DNA of 47,694 nt from Fibrobacterota bacterium (GTDB taxonomy: Bacteria; Fibrobacterota; Fibrobacteria; UBA11236): NCBI GenBank assembly GCA_028287505.1, contig JAQBPN010000070.1, positions 67,671 through 115,364 of the forward strand, given 5' to 3'. Numbering within the stretch: the stretch's first letter is position 1; each line of letters begins with the position of its first letter. The position numbers were made by a program, and so were the translations under genes. Shown here piece by piece: positions 41,331 to 47,694 of the stretch. The notes beneath the pieces are model-generated. The model was not told where the DNA came from and ran no database searches. It saw only the letters and a program-made list of their open reading frames with translations.

Positions 41331-42677
41331 ATGCGCGTTCCCTTCTCATCGATTTTCCTGGCCGGAATCCTGGCCGCCTCCGCCGTCGCCTCACAAGCCG
41401 CCGCCGCGGCCAAGCCCATCGAGTTCTGGGTGAACTCGCAGAGCGACGAGAAGTATTACCTCAACATGATCCAGGTCTACAAGACCAAGGTGGATCCGAC
41501 TTTCGAAGCGAACGTGCGCTCCTACGGATTCACCGAGATGCCGGACAAGCTGGCCATCGCCATCAAGAGCGGGGTGAATCCGCCGGACATCGTGCAGCTG
41601 GACGAGATCTATTTCAGCCTGTACTTGCGGGGCACCATCCCCTTCGTGGACATCACGGGGCGGGTCAAGAAATCGGGATTGGACGAGGGCATCCTGCCCC
41701 AGCGCATGGGCCTGTTCACCTGGAAGGACAAGATCTACGGCTTGCCGCAGAGCGTCAGCAACGTGGTCCTCTATTACCGCGACGACGTGTTCAAGGATCT
41801 GGGCATCACCCCCAAGAGCATCGACACGTGGCCCAAGCTCGAAGCCGTGGCCAAGAAAATCCATACCGACGCGCGCAGCATGCTGGCGCTGGACTGGTCC
41901 TATTTCGAAATCCTGATGCGCCAGCGCGGCTATGAACTCTTCGACGCGGCGGGCAATCCCCTGCCGGACTCGGTGGTGGCGGTGGAAACCATGAAGAAGA
42001 TCCTTTCCTGGAAGACCGACGGCATCGGCATCCTGCCCGACCGGGGATCCATGTTCGAAGCGGAGTTCTTCAACGCGTACGTGGCTACCAACGGCGTGTT
42101 GGCCGTGGTGGGCGCGGATTGGTACGGACTGGACATGATCCAGGGCTTCGATCCCAAGCATGCCGGCAAATGGAAAGCCATGGCCATGCCGGTGTGGACG
42201 GACTCCCTTTCCAAAGGACAGAATCCCACTTCCAGCTTTTCCGGACAGGGCCTGGTCATCTTCAAGAAAAGCAAACAGGTGGACCGCGCCTGGAAGTTCA
42301 TCGAATGGGTGATGAAGGACGTGGACGCCAACGTGGAACGCTATCTCCAGGGGAACTGCTTCACCCCCTACCGCCCGGCCTGGACGGATCTGCGCTTCAA
42401 CCGCACGGACGCGTATTTCGGCAACCAGTCCCTGGCCAGCCTGCTGATGGAGCTCGCCCCCCGCGTGCCCACCGTGGTGCAGTCCCCCTATCGCGCCGAA
42501 TTCGTGCAGTTGTTCCGGGAGAAATATTGGAGCTCCATGATGATGGGAACCACCCCTCCGGACTCCGTGTATCACCAGCTTAAGGCGGAACTGCTGAAGG
42601 GCGCGACGGCCAAAGCCGTCACCGCAAAGACCGAGGCCCCCAAAGGCGCGCCGGCCAAAGGCGGGGCCAAGCCCTGA
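41331..42677 (+). CDS. Sugar ABC transporter substrate-binding protein
   Basis: 448 residues. The signal peptide (about 1-26, ending SQAAAA) sends it to the periplasm. It has the family 1 extracellular binding protein pattern (MalE/UgpB group): IEFWVNSQSDEKYY, PPDIVQLDEIYFSLYLRG, KIYGLPQSVSNVVLYYRDDVF and FSGQGLVIFKKSKQVDRAWKF. Those features fit oligosaccharide or glycerol-phosphate uptake. The last 25 residues are an Ala/Lys-rich tail. No lipobox. First gene of a four-gene importer operon; its stop overlaps the next start. Confidence 0.9.
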   Translation: MRVPFSSIFLAGILAASAVASQAAAAAKPIEFWVNSQSDEKYYLNMIQVYKTKVDPTFEANVRSYGFTEMPDKLAIAIKSGVNPPDIVQLDEIYFSLYLRGTIPFVDITGRVKKSGLDEGILPQRMGLFTWKDKIYGLPQSVSNVVLYYRDDVFKDLGITPKSIDTWPKLEAVAKKIHTDARSMLALDWSYFEILMRQRGYELFDAAGNPLPDSVVAVETMKKILSWKTDGIGILPDRGSMFEAEFFNAYVATNGVLAVVGADWYGLDMIQGFDPKHAGKWKAMAMPVWTDSLSKGQNPTSSFSGQGLVIFKKSKQVDRAWKFIEWVMKDVDANVERYLQGNCFTPYRPAWTDLRFNRTDAYFGNQSLASLLMELAPRVPTVVQSPYRAEFVQLFREKYWSSMMMGTTPPDSVYHQLKAELLKGATAKAVTAKTEAPKGAPAKGGAKP

Positions 42678-43603
42678 AGAAGCGTCGGGTCAAGCCTTTA
42701 CCGGTCTTCCTGCTGGCCCCCTTCTTTTCCGTCCTGTCCGTTTTCTGGCTGATTCCCATCCTCAAGGGGTTCCATCTCAGCCTGCAATCGGACACGCTCT
42801 TCGACGAGCCCGTGTTCATCGGGTTCGCGCATTATTCCGAACTCTTGTCCGACGCGCGCTTCTTCCACGCCCTGCGCAACACTTTCGCCTATGCGGCCAT
42901 GACCATCACGCTGGTGACCGCCTTTTCCCTGGGACTGGCGCATCTTCTGCGCCGCATCTACGCGGGCCTGCGCGGCCCCGTCCTCTTCTGCCTGATGCTC
43001 CCCGGCCTGACGCCCCCGGCGGTGCTGGCCTTCCTGTACCTGCTGGTTTTCAACGGGCCGCACGGCATGCTCAACGGGCTCATCGCCGCGCCCTTGGGAT
43101 TGCCCATGGTGGATTGGATCCGGGACCCGCGGGTGATCAAATTCTCCCTGGTGCTGCTGACCCTGTGGCGCTGGTCCGGCTTCACCACCTTGATCCTGCT
43201 TTCCGGCATGGAAGGCATCCCCAAGGCCTATTATGATCTGGCCCGCGCGGAAGGGGCCGGTTCCTGGCAGGCGTTCCGGCACGTCACCCTTCCCATGCTG
43301 TCCCACGTGCTCGCGTTCACGGCCGTGTTCCTGTTCCTGGACGCCTTCGTGCTGTTCGAAGGCGCTTATATCCTGCTCGGCGGATCCGGAGGCACCCTGG
43401 ACGCGGGATTGCTGCTGGTGGCCTATACCTATCAGACGGCATTCACTTTCGGGAAGTTCGGAACCGCGGCGGCGATGGGTTTCTCCATGGTCCCTTTGCT
43501 GATGTTCATCGTCTGGCTGCTGTTGCTGCGCGGTCGCGGACGCGCGCGCGAGGCACGGGAGCCGGAAACGGCGCAGGCCCTGGTCGGAGGAACCCATGGC
43601 TGA
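42674..43603 (+). CDS. Sugar ABC transporter permease, MalF-type
   Basis: About 309 residues if translation begins at CTG 42674 (KKRRVKPLPVFLLAPFFSVL), which restores the first membrane helix. The first ATG-like start at 42812 would remove it. CTG shares four bases with the upstream stop (CTGA), the normal coupling geometry. Six helices and the EAA loop (YYDLARAEGAGSWQAFRHVTLP) that meets the ATPase are visible. It forms the channel with the second permease. It overlaps that gene by 8 nt. Confidence 0.85.
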   Translation: MKKRRVKPLPVFLLAPFFSVLSVFWLIPILKGFHLSLQSDTLFDEPVFIGFAHYSELLSDARFFHALRNTFAYAAMTITLVTAFSLGLAHLLRRIYAGLRGPVLFCLMLPGLTPPAVLAFLYLLVFNGPHGMLNGLIAAPLGLPMVDWIRDPRVIKFSLVLLTLWRWSGFTTLILLSGMEGIPKAYYDLARAEGAGSWQAFRHVTLPMLSHVLAFTAVFLFLDAFVLFEGAYILLGGSGGTLDAGLLLVAYTYQTAFTFGKFGTAAAMGFSMVPLLMFIVWLLLLRGRGRAREAREPETAQALVGGTHG

Positions 43604-44450
43604 CGCGTCTTCCCGGCGGCGGAGCTTGCCGCGCGGAACAACCCTGACCGCCTTGGCTTCCGGATTCCTCCTGTTGCTGTGCGCGCTGTTCGCATTCCCT
43701 TTTCTCTGGATGATCCTGGCCACCTTCAAGGCCAATCCCCAGATCTTCAGTCCCTTTCCCCTGCTCCCGGAGGAGTTCCATCTCCGCCATTACCGCGCCC
43801 TGCTTTCCGGGGAATGGATCCCCTATCCCCGCCAGTTCCTGAACTCCCTGTTCATAGCCGGCGTCCAGACCCTGCTGGCGGTGGGCTTGTCGGCGGCGGC
43901 GGGATTCGCCTTCGCCAAACATTCCTTCCGCGGCAAACGCGCCCTTTTCGCATTGGCCGTGCTGGTGGTTCTCATCCCGCGCCAGGTGATGGTGCTGCCC
44001 TTGTTCACCTGGATGAACGATCTCAGCCTGCTGGACGGCCCCTGGTCCGTGATCTGGCCGGGAGCCGTGTCCGGCATCGGGGTCATCTATTTCACCCAGG
44101 TCTGCAAACGCCTCCCCGATGAATTGCTGGACATGGCGCGCAGCGAGGGGGCCTCGGAATACCGCGTCTTCATTTCCATCCTGCCCTTGATCAAACCGGC
44201 CCTGATCGCATACGGCCTCATCCACTTCATCCTGGCCTGGCACGAACATCTGATCCCATTGGTCATGTTGAGCACGCCCGAACACATGACCGCGGGGGTG
44301 GCTTTGAGCAGCCTGTATGGCAGCAGCCTGCGCATTCCTTACGGCCTGTTGATGGCGGGGTCGGCCATGACGGTGGCGCCCACGGCCCTGTTGTACTTGT
44401 TGGTCCAGAAGCATTTCAAATCCTCCCTCGCGGAACTCACGCTGCAGTAG
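43596..44450 (+). CDS. Sugar ABC transporter permease, MalG-type
   Basis: 284 residues with six helices, starting at an ATG overlapping the first permease. The EAA loop is LLDMARSEGASEYRVFISILP. N-terminal helix LLLLCALFAFPFLWMILATFK and PLFTWMNDLSLLDGPWSVIW are typical of the CUT1 sugar importer family. It probably makes a heterodimer with the MalF-type permease. Confidence 0.92.
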   Translation: MADASSRRRSLPRGTTLTALASGFLLLLCALFAFPFLWMILATFKANPQIFSPFPLLPEEFHLRHYRALLSGEWIPYPRQFLNSLFIAGVQTLLAVGLSAAAGFAFAKHSFRGKRALFALAVLVVLIPRQVMVLPLFTWMNDLSLLDGPWSVIWPGAVSGIGVIYFTQVCKRLPDELLDMARSEGASEYRVFISILPLIKPALIAYGLIHFILAWHEHLIPLVMLSTPEHMTAGVALSSLYGSSLRIPYGLLMAGSAMTVAPTALLYLLVQKHFKSSLAELTLQ

Positions 44451-44496
44451 CCGCGGAGAGCCCAGGGACCGGAACAATCGAAACGAGGGAGACTGC

Positions 44497-45630
44497 GTGC
44501 CGCGTTTGAAACTTGAAGGGTTGTCCAAGATTTATCCGGGCGGGGTGAAGGCTCTGGATGGATTTTCCTTGGATATCGCCGAGCGGGAGTTCATCGCGGT
44601 GGTGGGTCCGTCGGGGTGCGGCAAGTCCACGTTGTTGCGTTTGATCGCGGGGTTGGACGAGGAGTCCGGCGGGAAGATGATCCTGGACGGGTTGGAGCTG
44701 AACGGGCTGCCGCCGCGGGAGCGGGACATGGCCATCATGTTCCAGAACTACGCTTTGTTTCCGCACATGACCGTTGCCGAGAACATGGCGTTCGGGCTCA
44801 AGTTGCGCGGGACCCCGCGGGCGGAAATCGCGGCGCGGGTGGAGGAAGCCGCGCGCATGCTCGGCATCGGAGAATTGCTGGGGCGTTTTCCCGGAGAGAT
44901 GAGCGGCGGACAGCGCCAGCGGGCGGCCCTGGGAAGGGCCATCCTCCGCAGGCCGAAGGTATTCCTGTTCGACGAACCGCTTTCCAACCTGGATGCCAAG
45001 ATGCGGGCCCAGATGCGGGTGGAGATTTCGCGATTGCACCAGTCGCTGCCCTCGACCATGATCTTCGTGACCCATGACCAGGTGGAAGCCATGACCATGG
45101 GCGACCGGGTGGTGGTCCTCAAGGACGGCCTCATCCAGCAGGCCGCCGATCCGGACACGCTGTATCGCAATCCGGCCAACGCCTTCGTCGCTTCTTTCAT
45201 CGGATCACCGGGAATGAACCTGTTCCCGGGACGGATCGGCGAGGTCGACGGGTCGCCGGCGTTCCTCCATCCCCTTTTCTCCTGGAAGCTGCCGGAGGCG
45301 AGCCGGCCCAAGTCGGCGGCCTATGCGGGCAAAGCCATCCTGTTCGGTTTGCGGCCCGAGGATATCGGATCCGCGGCGGCCCGGCGCCTGGAAGGCGCCC
45401 CGACCGTCAAAGCCGTGATCGGCGTGGTGGAACGCCTGGGCGGGCAGGCCTGCCTGTACTTGCAGTCCGGAGCGGACGGATTCGCCGGCAGTGAAGCCAA
45501 ACATGAAATCGCCTTCGCGGCCCGGCCGGACGATGCCCAGGGATGCCATTCCGGACAGGCGGTTGAGCTTCCCCTATTCGCCCCCAACGGGAAATTCTTC
45601 GACCCCGCCTCGGGTATCTCGGTTTTTTGA
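44497..45630 (+). CDS. Sugar ABC transporter ATPase (MsmK/UgpC/MalK-type)
   Basis: 377 residues from a GTG. Walker A GPSGCGKST, Q-loop (MFQNYALFPHMTVAENM), signature MSGGQRQRAALGRAI, Walker B VFLFDEPLSNLDAKMRA and switch His (FVTHDQVEAMT) are all present. Residues about 235-375 form a MalK-type regulatory OB/TOBE domain. CUT1 ATPases often serve several importers. It lies 46 bp after the permease; GAGGGAG stands 5 nt before the GTG. Confidence 0.95.
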   Translation: MPRLKLEGLSKIYPGGVKALDGFSLDIAEREFIAVVGPSGCGKSTLLRLIAGLDEESGGKMILDGLELNGLPPRERDMAIMFQNYALFPHMTVAENMAFGLKLRGTPRAEIAARVEEAARMLGIGELLGRFPGEMSGGQRQRAALGRAILRRPKVFLFDEPLSNLDAKMRAQMRVEISRLHQSLPSTMIFVTHDQVEAMTMGDRVVVLKDGLIQQAADPDTLYRNPANAFVASFIGSPGMNLFPGRIGEVDGSPAFLHPLFSWKLPEASRPKSAAYAGKAILFGLRPEDIGSAAARRLEGAPTVKAVIGVVERLGGQACLYLQSGADGFAGSEAKHEIAFAARPDDAQGCHSGQAVELPLFAPNGKFFDPASGISVF

Positions 45631-45740
45631 GGGTTTGGCCCGTCCATATAGCCCAACCAACCCGCATTCACAAAAGTATTTTATGAGTGACGACAAGCCC
45701 CCGAATCCAGGGGCTACGGGCTTCCCGCAAGGAGGACGGT

Positions 45741-46511
45741 ATGTTGCGATCCGCGAAGAAAATGAAAGACCTGGCCTTGGGCGCGCGCGACGGGCGCATC
45801 GGGCACGTGGAAGAATTCTATTTCGACGATACCCACTGGACCATCCGCTATCTGGTGGGCCAGGCGGGCAATTGGCTCACCGGACGCATGGTATTGCTTT
45901 CCCCCCATACCCTGGGCAAACCCGACGAAGACCATAAGCTCATGCCGGTCGACCTGACCCGGGAACAGATCCGCAACAGCCCTTCGCCGGAAACGGACCG
46001 GCCCGTGTCCCGTCAATTCGAAGAAGACTACTACAAGTATTTCGGGTGGCCTTATTATTGGACGGGACCTTATCTGTGGGGCCCCAGCCCTTTTCCCGTG
46101 CTTCCCGGAGGTCCCACCCCCCCTTGGGAAGGCTCCGGCCAGAGCGATGCGGAAAAAACCCAGGAAAAACCCAAAGGGGATCCGCATCTGCGCAGTACGG
46201 ACGAGGTGACGGGATACCACATCCGCGCCCAGGACGGCGAGATCGGCCACGTGGAGGATTTCCTTTACGACGACAACAATTGGGCCATCCGCTACCTGGT
46301 GGTGGACACGCGCAATTGGTGGCCGGGAAAAAAGGTGCTGATCCCTCCCTCCTGGATCGGCGAGATCCGCTGGGTGGACCGCGCCGTGGACGTGGACGCG
46401 ATGCGCGAAGACATCCGCCAGTCTCCCGCCTACGATCCTTCCCATCCTATCACCCTTGATTTCGAGATGCAGCTCGCGCGCTACTACGAAACCGATCTCC
46501 ACAGGGTGTGA
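45741..46511 (+). CDS. Protein with two PRC-barrel domains
   Basis: 256 residues from the ATG at 45741, which has AAGGAGG 5 nt upstream. Two PRC-barrel-like copies, about residues 5-75 (ARDGRIGHVEEFYFDDTHW) and 155-220 (AQDGEIGHVEDFLYDDNNW), are joined by an aromatic/Pro-rich linker (YYKYFGWPYYWTGPYLWGP). PRC barrels occur in photosynthetic reaction centre H and RimM. Stand-alone pairs of this kind are found in many soil bacteria, with unknown roles, perhaps in stress. No signal peptide. Confidence 0.85.
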   Translation: MLRSAKKMKDLALGARDGRIGHVEEFYFDDTHWTIRYLVGQAGNWLTGRMVLLSPHTLGKPDEDHKLMPVDLTREQIRNSPSPETDRPVSRQFEEDYYKYFGWPYYWTGPYLWGPSPFPVLPGGPTPPWEGSGQSDAEKTQEKPKGDPHLRSTDEVTGYHIRAQDGEIGHVEDFLYDDNNWAIRYLVVDTRNWWPGKKVLIPPSWIGEIRWVDRAVDVDAMREDIRQSPAYDPSHPITLDFEMQLARYYETDLHRV

Positions 46512-46762
46512 ACCGGTCCGAGCCTGGATAGGCCGAAAATATCCTTCCCCGGTCCTTGCTTACCTCCGCTTACCTGCATAATTTCAAGCGATCCATTTTT
46601 CGCAGTCACAGGCGGAATTCCGGCCTAAAAAGGCATCACGCTCAAAAAGCAGCGGAGTACGCACAAAGTGCCAGTATCCCGCGGCCGGATCCGTTTGAAT
46701 GGCTTGCTTCGATTTCCGTTCGATCGGAAGATCTGAAGTGCACGAAGCAAAGGGACAAATCG

Positions 46763-47176
46763 GTGGAAACGATATTGGTAGTTGAAGATGAGGAGAACGT
46801 ACGCCGTTTGGTGCGCCTGGTGCTTGAAGCCCAAGGGTACAGGGTACTGGATGCCAGCGGCGCCAGGGAAGCTCTCTACATCCACGAAAACCATTCCGCC
46901 CCAATCGACCTGCTGTTGACCGACATCGTGTTGTCGGGAAAAAGCGGCCGCGAAGTGGCCAGGGAACTGCAGGAGCTCCGACCGGGCATCCGCGTCATAT
47001 TCATGTCAGGTTACACGGACGATACCGTCATGCGCAGTGAACTGGAAAAATCCAATGCGCTGTTCATGGCCAAGCCGTTCACGCCCACGCGCCTTCTCCA
47101 GAAGGTGCGGAGCGCTTTGGACGGAGTGGACGCGGCGGCGGAAATTCCCCATTACCCGGAACGGTGGCGCGACTAG
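46763..47176 (+). CDS. Single-domain response regulator
   Basis: 137 residues from a GTG with AAGGGA 7 nt upstream. The open frame reaches back to 46556, but that part has no family match. Receiver motifs: LVVEDEE, phospho-Asp in LLLTDIV, the Ser in FMSGY and the Lys in MAKPFTP. The last 12 residues extend past the fold. No output domain. It is the fourth stand-alone receiver in the window; it converges on the Omp85-like gene with a 4-bp overlap. Confidence 0.82.
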   Translation: METILVVEDEENVRRLVRLVLEAQGYRVLDASGAREALYIHENHSAPIDLLLTDIVLSGKSGREVARELQELRPGIRVIFMSGYTDDTVMRSELEKSNALFMAKPFTPTRLLQKVRSALDGVDAAAEIPHYPERWRD

Positions 47177-47694
47177 AACTCGCCTCCCAGGGACCAGTAC
47201 GATCGGAAATCCCCTTTGCCGGGACCGATGCCGTCCACGGTATGGGCCCGCGTGTACCTGAGCACGAAAATCCCCAGGTTCAACCGGAATCCGTATCCGT
47301 AGCCCATTCCCAGACTGTTGATGGCCGCGTTGAATTCGTCGTTGTCCAAGGGGCTTTGCCAGGCGCCGCCGTAGTCCAGGAACAAAGTCCCCATCAGATA
47401 CTTCAGGGTGATGGGCAGCGGCCAGATCACGCGGAAGGTTTCCACGAAGGGAAAGCGGAATTCCAGGTTGCTGACGAATTTCCGGTTGCCGCGGAACTCG
47501 TAATAGCGGAACCCGCGCACGGGCACGGCCAGTTGCGAGAAGACCACCTCCGGCAGGCTCCCGGGCCCGTTCCCGGGCTTTGTCCTGGCCACGAACGGGA
47601 TCAGATCGTCTCCGCCGCCCAGGTAAAGCTGCGGATTGGATTTGCCGCCCACGGCCTCGGAAGCTCCGGCGGAAATGCGCGCGGCCACGGAATA
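47173..47694 (-). CDS. Omp85/BamA-like surface antigen, C-terminal part
   Basis: At least 172 residues running off the right edge. The pattern PVRGFRYYEFRGNRKFVSNLE followed by FRFPF, FLDYGGAW, GYGYGFRLNLGIFVLRY and a final Phe matches the last beta strands of D15/Omp85 barrels. The R-G-F/Y-type motif is GFRYYEFRGN. Such proteins insert outer-membrane proteins or act as transporters. Whether it has POTRA or other periplasmic domains cannot be seen. Confidence 0.83.
   Translation of the reverse strand, partial: YSVAARISAGASEAVGGKSNPQLYLGGGDDLIPFVARTKPGNGPGSLPEVVFSQLAVPVRGFRYYEFRGNRKFVSNLEFRFPFVETFRVIWPLPITLKYLMGTLFLDYGGAWQSPLDNDEFNAAINSLGMGYGYGFRLNLGIFVLRYTRAHTVDGIGPGKGDFRSYWSLGGEF

Noticed and set aside
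44437-45075. Minus-strand frame opposite the sugar ABC ATPase
   Set aside because: Shadow of a gene with all ABC motifs intact.
46556-46762. N-terminal extension of the fourth receiver
   Set aside because: No family match, basic and low-quality sequence; a GTG with AAGGGA at 46763 fits the receiver start better.

Overview
The window is high-GC bacterial chromosome, tightly packed, with genes on both strands and no tRNA, rRNA, insertion sequence or CRISPR array that I can see. The host is a diderm: there are lipoproteins, beta-barrel outer-membrane proteins (one ending in the terminal Phe typical of such proteins), a TonB-like C-terminal domain and a complete type VI secretion baseplate and membrane complex. 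Start sites repeatedly show a TAnnTT-type -10 box, often as TTTGCTAnnTT, as in the Bacteroidetes/Fibrobacteres (FCB) group. PEGA domains, UbiD, a Minf_1886-like protein and a degenerate Fibrobacter-type LexA half-site fit an FCB lineage, with Fibrobacterota as my best guess. This is inference, not proof.

Layout. 1-3070: 3' part of a UbiD decarboxylase and a three-gene ABC-2 exporter (minus). 3077-5543: a 60-bp repeat block, RidA, a cytoplasmic GH84 O-GlcNAcase-like enzyme and a single-domain receiver (minus). 5897-8248: HigB toxin, a HigA antitoxin fused to an ImmA/IrrE metallopeptidase, a receiver whose start overlaps the antitoxin stop, and a further receiver. A 17-bp palindrome occurs both at the toxin promoter and at the start of the last receiver. 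8258-11446: a minus-strand operon of LON-like domain protein, HAD-Nudix fusion, FolB, FolM-like reductase and PspC, which looks like a folate/pterin cassette. 11522-17894: outer-membrane and envelope genes, including a STAS-TM-PEGA-PEGA protein divergent from a zinc-ribbon STAS protein, and a degenerate LytM protein. 17899-24285: GT4 glycosyltransferase, an amidohydrolase (possible aminodeoxyfutalosine deaminase), a secreted protein, QueG, a MORN/TonB_C lipoprotein and LexA. 24395-27041: a small membrane protein, a membrane-anchored Arg/Gly/Asp-rich protein and a PEGA beta-barrel protein.

27157-41260: a type VI secretion locus in the order tssK-tssL-tssM-tssA-tssB-tssC-hcp-tssE-tssF-tssG. ClpV, VgrG, PAAR and TssJ are absent from the window. 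Long gaps between its genes carry heptamer-based inverted repeats, and a terminator follows tssC. hcp and tssE have their own -10 elements. 41331-45630: a sugar-type ABC importer (binding protein, two permeases, ATPase). 45741-47694: a two-PRC-barrel protein, a fourth receiver and the C-terminus of an Omp85-like protein.

Most noteworthy: the HigBA-ImmA/receiver module with its shared operator; the HAD-Nudix fusion that may supply the two steps before FolB; the heptamer inverted repeats in the T6SS gaps; the paired STAS proteins with Ser versus Asp at the phospho-site; and a set of probably leaderless genes.
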